Shown here piece after piece: positions 26,981 to 36,481 of a DNA stretch of 64,000 bases (position 1 is its first letter; every line of letters begins with the position of its first letter). Below the pieces are notes generated by a model that did no database searches, was not told where the DNA came from, and worked only from the letters and a program-made list of their open reading frames with translations. Origin of the DNA: Comamonas badia DSM 17552. GTDB taxonomy: Bacteria > Pseudomonadota > Gammaproteobacteria > Burkholderiales > Burkholderiaceae_C. Location of the stretch: contig NZ_AXVM01000005.1 in NCBI RefSeq assembly GCF_000484635.1, positions 248,001-312,000 on the forward strand, written 5' to 3'. Both the position numbers and the translations under genes were made by a program.

Positions 26981-27776
26981 CCTGGCCCCCTCCGATGTAG
27001 GCGGCGATCACGTCCGGATGGTTCACGGCCTCGCGCACCGGCCCCTGGGCGATCATGCGGCCGTTGTTCAGCACCAGCGCGCGGTCGCAGATGGCGGTGA
27101 TCACGTCCATGTGGTGCTCGATGATGAGCACCGTGAGGTTGAGCGCTTCCTTGGCGTCCAGGATGAAGCGCACGATGTATTCCTTTTCTTCCTGGTTCAT
27201 GCCGGCCATGGGCTCGTCCAGCACCAGCATGCGCGGCTCGGCCGCCAGCGCGCGTGCCAGCTCCACGCGCTTCTGCATGCCCAGCGGAATCACTTCGACC
27301 GGTTCGTCGCGCACGCTCTCCAGCTGCAGCAGGTCGATGATTTCCTCCACCTTGTCGCGGTGGCGCAGCTCTTCCTTCTGTGCCCACCACCAGTAGAACA
27401 GCGCGGCCAGCGCGCTGGGGTTCATGAAGGTGTGGCGTCCCATGAGGATGTTGTCCAGCACGCTCATGCCCTTGAACAGCGCGACGTTCTGGAAGGTGCG
27501 CGCGATGCCCAGCGATGCGATGCGGTGCGGGCGCACGCCGTTGATCTGCTGCCCCTCGAAGCGGATGACGCCTTCCTGCGGCGGATAAAAGCCGGTGATG
27601 GAGTTGACCAGCGTGGTCTTGCCCGAGCCGTTGGGGCCGACCAGGCCGAAAATTTCGCCCTGCTGGATGTCCAGTGAAACTTCCGACAGTGCCCTAACCC
27701 CGCCGAACCAGCGGCTGACCTTCTCGCAGGTCAGCACCGCGCCATCGGCTGGCGCACCTGCGTTTTGCGTTGCCAA
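26970..27776 (-). CDS. LivG-type ABC transporter ATP-binding protein
   Basis: The 268-residue ATPase has Walker A GPNGSGKTT, signature-region IPLGMQKRVELARAL, Walker B MLVLDEPMAGM and the LivG C-terminal DVIAAYIGG. No ATG lies near the N-terminus. I chose TTG 27776 because AAGGGG lies about 8 nt upstream; another TTG at 27806 would add ten residues. It is the first gene of the 20958-27776 operon. Confidence 0.9.
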   Translation of the reverse strand: MATQNAGAPADGAVLTCEKVSRWFGGVRALSEVSLDIQQGEIFGLVGPNGSGKTTLVNSITGFYPPQEGVIRFEGQQINGVRPHRIASLGIARTFQNVALFKGMSVLDNILMGRHTFMNPSALAALFYWWWAQKEELRHRDKVEEIIDLLQLESVRDEPVEVIPLGMQKRVELARALAAEPRMLVLDEPMAGMNQEEKEYIVRFILDAKEALNLTVLIIEHHMDVITAICDRALVLNNGRMIAQGPVREAVNHPDVIAAYIGGGQDAA

Positions 27777-27923
27777 CGAATGTCCCCTTGTCTGAGCGCG
27801 CCCCAAGGTTGTCCCGTGCTGGCGCTACTGTATTTCTGCGGACAAGTGTAGTGCCTGATGGTGCGCAGACCATGGTGTATCGAAGCGGTACAGGGAAAAC
27901 CCCGAAACCGCATCACCGTGCGT

Positions 27924-30212
27924 TCACGCCATCGGCAGGCGCAGTGTGAAGGTGCTGCCGTGCAGGCCGTCGCTTTGCACCTGAATGTCGCCGCCATGGC
28001 GGCGTGCGACTTCGTGCGCGAAGGCCAGACCCAGGCCCACGCCCTCGATCTGCGGGTGGCTGGCGCCATGCAGGCGCCGAAAGGGCTGGAACAGCTCGGC
28101 CTGCCGTTCGGGCGCGATGCCCGGGCCCTGGTCGCGCACGGCGATTTCCCACAGGGCGTCCTCGGCCCGCAGGCTGCAGACCACCTCGGTGCCCGGTGCG
28201 GTGAATTTGATGGCATTGGTCAGCAGGTTGGTCAAGGTGCGCTGCAGCAGATGGCGATCGCCCTCGCACGGCGCCTGTGCGGGCAGCGCGGCGCAGGTGA
28301 GCGCCACCTGGCGCGCCTGCGCCAGCGCCCAGCATTGCTGCAGCACCTCCTGCAGCAGCGTGGCCAGGTCCAGCGGTGCGCGCCGCAGCGCCTGCGTCTG
28401 GGCGCTGGCGAGCTGCATGAAGCTTTGCGCCATCTCCAGCGCCGTGCGCGCATGGCGTGCGATGCGCGCGTGCAATTCGGCCTCCGGCATGGGGTTGGGC
28501 AGCTCGCGCTGCATCTCCAGCAGGGTCAGGATGGAGGCGGCCGGAGCGCGCAGGTCGTGCGAGATGAAGTGCAGCGCGCGGTCGCGCTGCTCCTGTGCCT
28601 GGCGCATTTCCGTCAAGTCCACGAGCGTGACCAGCCAGTGCTGCTCGGCTTGCTGGGCGAAGGCATTGGTCAGCATGAGCCAGCGCCGGCCCTGGCGGTC
28701 GCGCCCTTCCTGCGGCAGCGGCAGGGGCTGGGGCGGCCAGTGGCTCAGCAGGGGCTGGCCGCTTTCCGGGCGGACGGTGTCCGAGAGCACATCCATCAGC
28801 CGCTGGTGCTGCAGGCTGGCTTCCCGCTGGGCGAAGGTCTGCGCCGCCTGGTTGGCCAGCGTGATGCGCCCGGCCTGGTCGCAGACAAAGGTGGGCGAAG
28901 GCAGGTGATCCAGGCTGCCGGCGATGAAGCGGTGCAGGTCGCGCAGCTGCTGCGTCGCCGATTCGACGGCGTGGATGCGCTGCTCCAGCCGGTCGGCGGA
29001 GAGCAGCGGCGGCTGGCTGTTCTGCGCTGCCGGCATGCCATCCTGGCGCAGTGCGCGCAGCTCGCGCTGCAGGAAGTGCGCGGCAAAGCTCAATCGCCGC
29101 CAGCTCCACAGCGGATAGGCGGCAAGGATGCCGACCAGTGCCGCAGCCGGCGCCAGCTGCAGGCCCCACAGCCCGGGGGTCAGCAGGGTGAGCGCCATCG
29201 CTGCCAGCCAGAGTGCGGTGCAGAGCAGCAGGCTGCCCAGCGGTCCCAGGACCCACAGCCCGACCAGGGCAGCGGCGACCAGGACGCTGTTGAAAGCGGC
29301 GTTCTGCGCCGCGCTGGCGGGCCGGATATCCAGCCCCGAGAGCTCGGTATGCAGCGCATGGGCCAGCAGCTGCACTCCGGCAATGCGCTCGGAACCCGAG
29401 GCGACGGGTGCCGCGAAAAAGTCCCCGAGGCCGGCGGCGGTGGCACCGACCAGCACGTATTTGCCGCGAAACGCATCTGCCGGCACGCGCCCCTTGATCA
29501 CGTCAATGTAGGCGTAGGTGGGGAAGGGCGGCACGCCGCGTGCAAAGCTCAGCAGGCGCAAATCCTCGCGCACCCAGGGGCCTGCCGCGGGCAGTGCATG
29601 CCCGCGGCAGGCGGCAGGATCGGCCTGGCCGCCGGCGCAGCGCAGCGCGGTACTGAAATGCGGCCAGGGCGCTGGCTGCGGCCCCTCGCGCGCAAAGACG
29701 CCGCGCGTGATGCCGTCGGCATCCACCTGCGCCTGCACGTGGCCGATCTGGCGCGCCGCTTCGCGCAGCGCCGTCAGTGGCAGATCGGCCGCCTCCGTGC
29801 TGCCCTGGCCGCGCTGCGCCACCGGCAACACCACGGCGCCGCTGCGCGCGATGGCGTGCGCCAGCAGCGCGTCGTCCTGCGGGTAGTCGGGGTCTTCTTC
29901 GCCCAGCAGGATGTCCAGGCCGATGGCGCGCGGTTGTTGGGCGGTGATGCGGTTGACGAGCTCGGCGTGCAGCGCGCGCCGCCAGGGCCAGCGTCCGATG
30001 GCGGCGATGCTGCGGTCGTCGATGGCGACCAGGGCGATATCCGGCGCGGCGGGTTGCGCCAGCAGCCGGCTGCCAAGGTCTTGCACGAGATGGTCCAGCC
30101 GCGCCAGCGAACCGCGGCCGCCGGCCAGCGCCACGAAGACCAGCAGCGCGAGCGAGAGCGCCAGCCATTCGCGCAGATAGGGGCGTCGGATGCGTGCACT
30201 GGCTTGCATCAT
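27924..30212 (-). CDS. CHASE2-domain sensor histidine kinase
   Basis: The 762-residue protein has an N-terminal membrane helix, a large extracytoplasmic CHASE2 domain (about 35-290, with PDIALVAIDDRSIAAIGRWPW and GKYVLVGATAAGLGDF), three membrane segments (~300-370), a PAS-like domain (~410-530), a HisKA helix with FISHDLRAP (His ~552) and a HATPase domain (LLTNAIKFT, VRDQGPGIAP, GVGLGLAFAHEVARRHGG). It phosphorylates a response regulator, most likely the OmpR-type one encoded at 33028. A LysM-FecR gene lies 32 bp upstream in the same operon. Confidence 0.92.
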   Translation of the reverse strand: MMQASARIRRPYLREWLALSLALLVFVALAGGRGSLARLDHLVQDLGSRLLAQPAAPDIALVAIDDRSIAAIGRWPWRRALHAELVNRITAQQPRAIGLDILLGEEDPDYPQDDALLAHAIARSGAVVLPVAQRGQGSTEAADLPLTALREAARQIGHVQAQVDADGITRGVFAREGPQPAPWPHFSTALRCAGGQADPAACRGHALPAAGPWVREDLRLLSFARGVPPFPTYAYIDVIKGRVPADAFRGKYVLVGATAAGLGDFFAAPVASGSERIAGVQLLAHALHTELSGLDIRPASAAQNAAFNSVLVAAALVGLWVLGPLGSLLLCTALWLAAMALTLLTPGLWGLQLAPAAALVGILAAYPLWSWRRLSFAAHFLQRELRALRQDGMPAAQNSQPPLLSADRLEQRIHAVESATQQLRDLHRFIAGSLDHLPSPTFVCDQAGRITLANQAAQTFAQREASLQHQRLMDVLSDTVRPESGQPLLSHWPPQPLPLPQEGRDRQGRRWLMLTNAFAQQAEQHWLVTLVDLTEMRQAQEQRDRALHFISHDLRAPAASILTLLEMQRELPNPMPEAELHARIARHARTALEMAQSFMQLASAQTQALRRAPLDLATLLQEVLQQCWALAQARQVALTCAALPAQAPCEGDRHLLQRTLTNLLTNAIKFTAPGTEVVCSLRAEDALWEIAVRDQGPGIAPERQAELFQPFRRLHGASHPQIEGVGLGLAFAHEVARRHGGDIQVQSDGLHGSTFTLRLPMA

Positions 30213-30244
30213 CCGGTGAGCTTACCGCCTCTGGTGCGTGGCTT

Positions 30245-31933
30245 TCAGGGGCGCTGCAGCGGCTGTCCGTCGCCGCTGGTGACGGGCAGACCGTCGCCCG
30301 CCTGCACCCGGGCCGGGATGGTCAGCAGGTGGGGCGTGGAAAAGGCGCTCGCCAGGCCCGAGGCATCCAGCGTGCGGATGCGCACGAAGGCGCGGCCTGG
30401 CGGCAATGCGTCCGCAGACCATTCGGGCCGGGCCAGGGTTTCATCGGCCAGCAGCGGTGAAAAATCGGCGTTGGCGGCGACCTGCAGTTCAAAGCGCTGC
30501 CCTGGCTGGGCGGGCCAGAAGAGGTGGGTGGCACCGCGCACCCCAAGGCTCGCAGGTGCCTGCGGCGGCGCGACTGCGGTAAAGCGCTGCGGCGCGGCAA
30601 ACGGCCCCTGGTCCCAGCGGCCGTCGGCCAGCCGGCGCAGGCTGGCGACGCGCCATTGGTATTGGCCCGGCGGCAGGGCCGGGGTGGCGGCTTCGCAGGC
30701 ACCGTCGGTGCTGGCGTCCAGCAGCGGCTGGTCAAAGCTGGCGCCGCTGGCCAGCTGAAGGCGGTAGCGCCCGGCCTCGGCCACGCCGGTGCAGCTCAGG
30801 CGCAGCACCCCGGCCGCCAGCGTGGCTGCGGCGGCGGGCGCGGCGTACAACGGTGGGATGGGGTGCGCCTTGACGCTGAGCGGGCGCACCGTCCGCTGGC
30901 CGGGCAGCCCGTCCGCATCGATGGCGCGCACCGCCAGCTGGTAGTGGCCGTCCTCGACGGCGGGCAGGGTGGCAGCGCCGCTGCGGCTGGTGGCCGCGCG
31001 CAGCACCTGCGTGAGATCGGCATCGCGCGCCAGTTGCACTTCATAGGCGCTGGCGCCGGCCATGGGCGGCAGGTGCAGGTGCACGAAGTCCGCATCGTGC
31101 ACGCTCGCGGGCCATTGCGCTGGGTCAGGAGCGGGCAACAGGGCGTGCGGCGTGCCGGCGAGGCCATTGGCGGCCACCGCCAGCCCGTGACCGTGCGGCA
31201 CCGGGGTGGCGCCGCCGGCGCTGCCCTGGACCGCCACCGTGCCTTCGGTGACGGCGGTGAGCGTGCGTGCATCCGCCGTCGCGTTGACCGAAAACCGCGT
31301 GCCGCGCACGCTGGCGGTGGCGCCCGGCGTGCGGATGTCGAGCCGGCGCGCACCATCGCTGGCGGGCGGCACCGAGGGCTCGATCGTGCCGCGCTGCAGC
31401 TCGATGACCGACTGTGCGCTGCCGGGCCGGGCGCGCTTGCGCAGACGGGTGAGGCGCAGGTCGGTATCGGCCTGCACGCGCACCGTGCTGCCATCGTGCA
31501 GCTGGATGCTGATGAAGCCATCGCCGCCGGTCTGCAGCCGCGTGCCCTCGGGCAAGGCTTCGTCCGCCGTCGGGGCACGGGGGGCCTGCGCGCCGGGGAG
31601 CGTGGCGCGCACCTGCCCGTGCGTGAATTGCACCCGCGCCGGGCGCGTGGGCAGCAGTGCGTGGGGGATCAGGATGCGGCTGCCGGGCTGCAGCCGGCGT
31701 GGGTCGGCGATGCCGTTGGCCTGTTGCAGGGCGGGCCATTGGCGCGGGTCGTCGAGGTAGCCGCGCGCCAGTGCTTCCAGCGTATCGCCAGGCACGACGG
31801 TATGTTCCAGGCTATCCGTCCCTGCGTTCTGCGCGCGCGCTGCGGGAGGGAGCGATGCTGCCAGCGCCAATAGCGCGAGCACCGCGGGTGCCGCGCCAGC
31901 AGGCCATGCAAGCCGGGGTTTGAAATGAAACAC
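30245..31933 (-). CDS. Secreted LysM-FecR domain protein with fibronectin-like C-terminal repeats
   Basis: The 562-residue protein starts at GTG 31933 with a signal peptide ending near AARAQ (~35). A LysM domain follows (~43-92, HTVVPGDTLEALARGYLDDPRQW), then a FecR domain (~100-250, LQTGGDGFISIQLHDGSTVRV, TPGATASVRGTRFSV). The rest holds two or three fibronectin-like segments that score AxxYEVQLA and GRYRLQLA type strands. It is probably a periplasmic, peptidoglycan-associated partner of the CHASE2 kinase encoded directly downstream. Confidence 0.85.
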   Translation of the reverse strand: MFHFKPRLAWPAGAAPAVLALLALAASLPPAARAQNAGTDSLEHTVVPGDTLEALARGYLDDPRQWPALQQANGIADPRRLQPGSRILIPHALLPTRPARVQFTHGQVRATLPGAQAPRAPTADEALPEGTRLQTGGDGFISIQLHDGSTVRVQADTDLRLTRLRKRARPGSAQSVIELQRGTIEPSVPPASDGARRLDIRTPGATASVRGTRFSVNATADARTLTAVTEGTVAVQGSAGGATPVPHGHGLAVAANGLAGTPHALLPAPDPAQWPASVHDADFVHLHLPPMAGASAYEVQLARDADLTQVLRAATSRSGAATLPAVEDGHYQLAVRAIDADGLPGQRTVRPLSVKAHPIPPLYAAPAAAATLAAGVLRLSCTGVAEAGRYRLQLASGASFDQPLLDASTDGACEAATPALPPGQYQWRVASLRRLADGRWDQGPFAAPQRFTAVAPPQAPASLGVRGATHLFWPAQPGQRFELQVAANADFSPLLADETLARPEWSADALPPGRAFVRIRTLDASGLASAFSTPHLLTIPARVQAGDGLPVTSGDGQPLQRP

Positions 31934-32051
31934 GCCTGTCGTCCCTTCGCACCTATGCTAGCCGCTGGCGTGCGGCAGGTGCTGCCGCCGGAGAGCGGCT
32001 TCACGATTATTGACATTTGCCCCGGTGGTGGCCTGCGGGACGCTCGCGGGT

Positions 32052-33020
32052 TCAGGCGCCGCGCAGTTTTTGAACCGCGGAGACCAGACCCAGCACCAGC
32101 GCACCCGCGGCCATGCCGGCGAGGGCGTTGAGCGCGCTGGTGGCGAGCAGCTGCCACAGCCCGCCCAGCGCACCCTGCGCCACGGCGGCGCCCGCTGCCT
32201 CCAGCGCGTGGTGCAGCGGCGCCACACCATGCACCAGAATGCCACCGCCGACGAGAAACATCGCCGCCGTGCCGGCGACCGAGAGAAAACGCATCAGCCG
32301 TGGCGCGGCCGCCACCAGCGTCCGGCCCAGCGCCTGCGCCACCGCGCCGCGCTTGCGCAGCAGCCACAGGCCGATATCGTCCAGCTTGACGATGCCGCCC
32401 ACCAGCCCATAGACGCCCAGCGTCATCACCACCGCCACCAGGCTGAGGGTGGCGACCTGCTGCGCCAGCGGCGCCTGCGCCACGATGCCCAGGGCGATGA
32501 CGATGATCTCGGCGGAGAGGATGAAATCGGTGCGTATCGCGCCCTTGATCCGTTCCTTTTCAAAGGTGGCGAGATCGGTGGCGGCCTGGGCGTCGGCCGG
32601 CGGCGCGCCGGCATCGGCTGGCGCGCCGCGGTGCAGCAGCTTGTGCGCGAGCTTTTCCATGCCCTCGAAGCACAGGTAGGCGCCGCCCAGCATCAGCAGC
32701 GGCGTGATCAGCCAGGGCGCCAGCGCGCTGATGGCCAGCGCCGCCGGCACCAGGATGGCCTTGTTCACCAGCGAGCCCTTGGCGACCGCCCAGACCACCG
32801 GCAGCTCGCGCTCGGCGCGCACGCCCGAGACCTGCTCGGCATTGAGCGCCAGATCGTCGCCCAGCACGCCGGCGGTCTTCTGCGCGGCCACCTTGCTCAG
32901 CACCGCCACGTCGTCGGCCATCACGGCCGATTTGTGGGCGGCCACCTTGGTCATCAGGGCCACGTCGTCCAGCAGCGCGGCGATGTCGTCCAGCAGGGTC
33001 AGAAGGGAGGCTGCGGCCAT
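32052..33020 (-). CDS. DUF808 (YedI-type) inner membrane protein
   Basis: The 322-residue protein has the DUF808 start [27 protein letters not shown] and repeated AxKSAxVxADDVAV-like segments, then about six membrane helices ([14 protein letters not shown] is characteristic). The family function is unknown. ATG 33020 lies 7 bp after the stop of the response regulator gene and the LysM-FecR gene follows at 118 bp, so it sits inside an otherwise coherent two-component operon. Confidence 0.88.
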   Translation of the reverse strand: MAAASLLTLLDDIAALLDDVALMTKVAAHKSAVMADDVAVLSKVAAQKTAGVLGDDLALNAEQVSGVRAERELPVVWAVAKGSLVNKAILVPAALAISALAPWLITPLLMLGGAYLCFEGMEKLAHKLLHRGAPADAGAPPADAQAATDLATFEKERIKGAIRTDFILSAEIIVIALGIVAQAPLAQQVATLSLVAVVMTLGVYGLVGGIVKLDDIGLWLLRKRGAVAQALGRTLVAAAPRLMRFLSVAGTAAMFLVGGGILVHGVAPLHHALEAAGAAVAQGALGGLWQLLATSALNALAGMAAGALVLGLVSAVQKLRGA

Positions 33021-33027
33021 GGCGGGT

Positions 33028-33723
33028 TCATGTGGCCCCGGCGGCGACGTTTTCCAGCCGGTAGCCAATGCCGTAGACGGCGGTGATGACCAGTCCGCTG
33101 GCCGGATGCAGGTCAAGCAGCTGGCGCAGGCGCGAGATGTGGGTGTCGAGCGTGCGCGAGACCACCTCCGCGCTGTGTCCCCAGACCGCCTCGCGCAGGT
33201 GGTCGCGCGAGAGCAGCCGCCCCAGATTGGAAAACAGCAGCAGCGCCAGGTCGTATTCGCGGCCTGTCAATTCCAGCCGGACACCGTCCATCTCCAGCGC
33301 ACGCTGGGCGGCGAGAAAGCGGTAGCGCCCGAAATCCAGCGTTTCCTCCGCGGGGGCGGGCCAGGCGCGGCGCAGCAGCGCGGTGACGCGTGCGACGAGC
33401 TCGCCCACGCGCACCGGCTTGGTCATGTAGTCGTCGGCGCCCTGGGCCAGGCCTTGCACGATGTCGGCTTCGCTGTCGCGGTGGGTAATGAAGAGGATGG
33501 GCATCGCGGCGCCGAACTGCGCGCGGAATTCGGCGACCAGTGCCGGGCCGCTGGCATCGGGCAGCTGCCAGTCGACGATCAAGAGGTCAAACGTCTCGCG
33601 GCGCCACTGGCGGCGCAGTTCGGCGCCACTGGCGAAGCCATGAAAGCCATGCCCCTGGGTATCGAGCACCCGGGCATAGAACTCAAGCTGGAGCGGATCG
33701 TCATCTACCGCCGCGATGCGCAT
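33028..33723 (-). CDS. OmpR/PhoB-family response regulator
   Basis: The 231-residue protein has a receiver domain ([16 protein letters not shown], phospho-acceptor Asp ~51 in [22 protein letters not shown]) and a winged-helix DNA-binding domain ([31 protein letters not shown]). ATG 33723 was chosen over ATG 33729 because GGAGG lies 6 nt upstream of it and overlaps the other. It is the first gene of the operon ending in the CHASE2 kinase and is its likely partner. Confidence 0.92.
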   Translation of the reverse strand: MRIAAVDDDPLQLEFYARVLDTQGHGFHGFASGAELRRQWRRETFDLLIVDWQLPDASGPALVAEFRAQFGAAMPILFITHRDSEADIVQGLAQGADDYMTKPVRVGELVARVTALLRRAWPAPAEETLDFGRYRFLAAQRALEMDGVRLELTGREYDLALLLFSNLGRLLSRDHLREAVWGHSAEVVSRTLDTHISRLRQLLDLHPASGLVITAVYGIGYRLENVAAGAT

Positions 33724-33744
33724 GAGCATCCTCCAAGAAATACC

Positions 33745-33798
33745 AATGATTCATGCTTTTTGCCCAATCTGGGCGTGCGGTGCAAGCTATCAAAACGA
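33745..33798 (-). repeat. Dispersed Comamonadaceae-type repeat, copy downstream of trpS
   Basis: Read on the minus strand it begins TTTTGATAGCTTGCACCGCA and continues CGCCCAGATTGGGCAAAAAG, aligning to the 61993 copy with several changes and containing the hairpin GCCCAGATTGGGC. It fills the gap between the trpS stop and the response regulator start, and could act as the trpS terminator. Confidence 0.55.
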
Positions 33799-33803
33799 GT
33801 GGT

Positions 33804-35105
33804 TTATTTGTCGCTGGACGATGCGCCTGACAACGCCAATGCCGCGGTGATGGTTTCCGGCGCAACACCCTCGGCGGGCTGCAACTGTGCCTGCAGCGCC
33901 TGCAGCGCGCCCGCCTCGTGCTGCAGGCGGGCGATGGCCTGCCCGGCTTCGCGCGGAGCGTCAAAGCCGGTGCTTTGCAGCAGCAGCCGGCCGTCGGCGG
34001 CGACGAACTTGAAATAGAACTTGCCGTCTTTCTCGCGGTACTGCTTGAAGCTGGGCAGCTGGGCGGACTCCTTGGCCTTGCCCTTTTTCTCCACCTTCGC
34101 CGCCACCGAGCGCAGGCCGACGGCCGCGCGCAGCCGCTCGATGAAGGGGTGCGAGAGCGCGCGTGCGCGCTCGCCGCCGGCGACGAGCGCCGCCTCGACC
34201 TGCGCGGGATGCGCCATCAGCTCTTCATAGCGTGCACGCATGGGGGCGAGCTCGCGGTCGATGCGCTCGAACAGCAGCTGCTTGGCCTCGCCCCAGGCGA
34301 TGCCCTCGGCATAGGCCTGGCGCATGGCGATGGTTTCTTCGGCCGTGGCAAAGGCCTGGTAGATCTGGAACAGCGCCGAACCCTCGACCTCCTTGGGCTC
34401 GCCGGGCGTGCGCGAATCGGTGACGATGGTGGCGATCAGTTTCTGCAGCTGCGCGCGCGGGGCGAACAACGGAATGGTGTTGTCGTAGCTCTTGCTCATC
34501 TTGCGGCCGTCCAGGCCTGCCAGCGTCGCCACGTTTTCCTCGATCGCCGCTTCGGGCAGCGTGAAATGCTCGCCGTAGAGGTGGTTGAAGCTCGCCGCGA
34601 TGTCGCGCGCCATCTCCAGGTGCTGCACCTGGTCGCGTCCCACGGGCACCTTGTGGGCGTTGAACATCAGGATGTCGGCCGCCATCAGCACCGGGTACAT
34701 GAAGAGGCCGGCGTTCACGCCGTCGTCCAGGTCGCGCCCGGCCTCCTGGTTCTTGTCCTGCGCCGCCTTGTAGGCGTGGGCGCGGTTGAGCAGCCCTTTG
34801 CCGGTCACGCAGGTCAGCAGCCAGGTGAGCTCGGGGATCTCCGGCACGTCGGACTGGCGGTAGAACGTGACCTTGTCGGGGTCGAGCCCGCAGGCCAGCC
34901 AGCTGGCGGCGATCTCCAGCGTGGAGCGGTTCACGCGCTCGGGCTCCTGCGTCTTGATGAGCGCGTGGTAGTCCGCCAGGAAGTAGAAGTTCTCCACCTG
35001 CGGGTTGTGCGTGGCGGCGATGGCCGGACGCATCATGCCGGCGTAGTTGCCCAGGTGCGGTGTGCCGGACGGCGTGATGCCGGTAAGAAATCGAGTGATG
35101 GCCAT
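33804..35105 (-). CDS. trpS: Tryptophanyl-tRNA synthetase with C-terminal extension
   Basis: The 433-residue class I synthetase charges tRNA-Trp. It has the HIGH-like TPSGTPHLGNYAG (~11-23), DILMFNAHKVPVGRDQ and GRKMSKSYDN (~198-207). The catalytic core ends near residue 335, as in normal bacterial TrpS. A further 97 residues follow: a Lys-rich linker and a segment (FKQYREKDGKFYFKFVAADG, then LLLQSTGFDAPREAGQAIARL) resembling a DUF1508/YegP unit. ATG 35105 gives the standard N-terminus MAITRFLTGITPSG. Confidence 0.95.
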   Translation of the reverse strand: MAITRFLTGITPSGTPHLGNYAGMMRPAIAATHNPQVENFYFLADYHALIKTQEPERVNRSTLEIAASWLACGLDPDKVTFYRQSDVPEIPELTWLLTCVTGKGLLNRAHAYKAAQDKNQEAGRDLDDGVNAGLFMYPVLMAADILMFNAHKVPVGRDQVQHLEMARDIAASFNHLYGEHFTLPEAAIEENVATLAGLDGRKMSKSYDNTIPLFAPRAQLQKLIATIVTDSRTPGEPKEVEGSALFQIYQAFATAEETIAMRQAYAEGIAWGEAKQLLFERIDRELAPMRARYEELMAHPAQVEAALVAGGERARALSHPFIERLRAAVGLRSVAAKVEKKGKAKESAQLPSFKQYREKDGKFYFKFVAADGRLLLQSTGFDAPREAGQAIARLQHEAGALQALQAQLQPAEGVAPETITAALALSGASSSDK

Positions 35106-35112
35106 AAGAAAA

Positions 35113-35778
35113 CTAACGCAGCAGCGCTGCAAACGGCAGGAGCAGCAGGTGGATCAGCCAGTAGCCCAGCTCCATCAGCGGCCGCAGCCAGTACGTGCCG
35201 ACGATGCCGACGAGCACCAGCGCCATGACGATGAAAAACCCCCAGGGCTCCAGCCGGGCGACGGCCTGCGCCTGGCGCCAGGGCAGCAGCCCCACGAGGA
35301 TGCGCCCGCCGTCGAGCGGCGGCAGCGGAAACAGGTTGAAGGCCCACATCACCAGGTTGGCCAGGATGCCGCCCTGCGCCATCTTGAGGAAGAAGGGCTC
35401 GCTCACGCCCAGCAGCGCATACACCACCAGCAGCAGCGCCCAGGCGATCGCCTGCGCCAGATTGGAGGCGGGGCCCGCCAGCGCCACCCAGACCATGTCG
35501 CGCTTGGGGTTGCGCAGCGCGCCGAAATTCACCGGCACCGGCTTGGCGTAGCCGAACAGAAAGGCGCCCGAGGTGGCGAAGTACAGGAACAGCGGCATCA
35601 CGATGGTGCCGATGGGATCGATGTGCTTGAGCGGGTTGAGCGTGATGCGGCCCATCATCTCCGCCGTGCGGTCACCGAAGTGGCGCGCGGCGTAGCCGTG
35701 GGCCGCCTCGTGCACCGTGATGGACAGCAGCACGGGCAGGGCGTAGATGAGGATGGTTTGAATGGCGTCGGCGTTCAC
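35113..35778 (-). CDS. Site-2 protease family (M50) membrane peptidase
   Basis: The 221-residue integral membrane protein has the zinc motif HEAAHGY near its N-terminus and the second motif NLFPLPPLDGGRIL that supplies the Asp ligand, both in membrane helices. Such rhomboid-like intramembrane zinc proteases cut membrane proteins; substrates are unknown. The start is GTG 35778, preceded by GAAAAT and a 7-nt gap, so the mRNA may be leaderless. trpS begins 7 bp after the stop. Confidence 0.88.
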   Translation of the reverse strand: MNADAIQTILIYALPVLLSITVHEAAHGYAARHFGDRTAEMMGRITLNPLKHIDPIGTIVMPLFLYFATSGAFLFGYAKPVPVNFGALRNPKRDMVWVALAGPASNLAQAIAWALLLVVYALLGVSEPFFLKMAQGGILANLVMWAFNLFPLPPLDGGRILVGLLPWRQAQAVARLEPWGFFIVMALVLVGIVGTYWLRPLMELGYWLIHLLLLPFAALLR

Positions 35779-35823
35779 GCGGGGGATTTTCGCAGACCGG
35801 CGGCCTGCCGCGGCGCAAGCCCG

Positions 35824-36459
35824 TTACAGGCCGAGCGCCTGCAGGTTGCCCCGGCCCTCGCGCAGCACCACGGGCTCGCCGCCGGTGCCCATGGGCGTGA
35901 GATCCAGCACCGTGGTGGGTTCCAGCGGGCAGGCGCCGGCGTCGATGATGCCGTCCACCAGTTTCTCGAAGCGCTCTCGGATCTCCTCGGGGTCGTTCAG
36001 CGGCTCGGTCTCGCCCGGCGGGATCAGCGTGGTGGCCAGCAGCGGCGCGCCGTGCGCCTCCAGCAGCTGCAGCGTGGTGGCGCGCGTGGGCACGCGCAGG
36101 CCTATGGTCTTCCTCTGCGGGTGGCTCAGGCGCCGGGGCACTTCCTTGGTCGCATCCAGGATGAAGGTGTAGGGGCCGGGCGTGGCGAGCTTGAGCAGCC
36201 GGTACTGGCGGTTGTCCACATGGGCGTAGGTGGCAAGCTCGGACAGATCGCGGCAGATCAGCGTGAGGTGGTGCTTTTCATCCACCTGGCGCAGGCGGCG
36301 GATGCGGTCCACGGCGCTTTTGTCGTCGAGCTGGCAGACGAAGGCGTAGCTGGAATCGGTGGGCACCGCCAGGATGCCGCCGCTGGCCAGCAGGGCGGCG
36401 GCTTGCTTGAGCAGGCGCGGCTGCGGGTTGTCGGGGTGGACTTCGAAATACTGGGCCAT
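35824..36459 (-). CDS. YciO/Sua5/YrdC-family protein (threonylcarbamoyladenylate synthase-like)
   Basis: The 211-residue protein has the YrdC fold with AALLASGGILAVPTDSSYAF, LTLICRDLSEL, PGPYTFILDATKEVP and GLRVPTRATTLQLLE. The family makes threonylcarbamoyl-AMP for tRNA t6A. This sequence resembles the YciO branch, whose role is less certain than TsaC. It lies between an M50 protease gene and a PHP phosphatase gene, a neighbourhood typical of housekeeping genes. Confidence 0.88.
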   Translation of the reverse strand: MAQYFEVHPDNPQPRLLKQAAALLASGGILAVPTDSSYAFVCQLDDKSAVDRIRRLRQVDEKHHLTLICRDLSELATYAHVDNRQYRLLKLATPGPYTFILDATKEVPRRLSHPQRKTIGLRVPTRATTLQLLEAHGAPLLATTLIPPGETEPLNDPEEIRERFEKLVDGIIDAGACPLEPTTVLDLTPMGTGGEPVVLREGRGNLQALGL

Positions 36460-36481
36460 GGAACGTTGGCTGTATCGGGTT

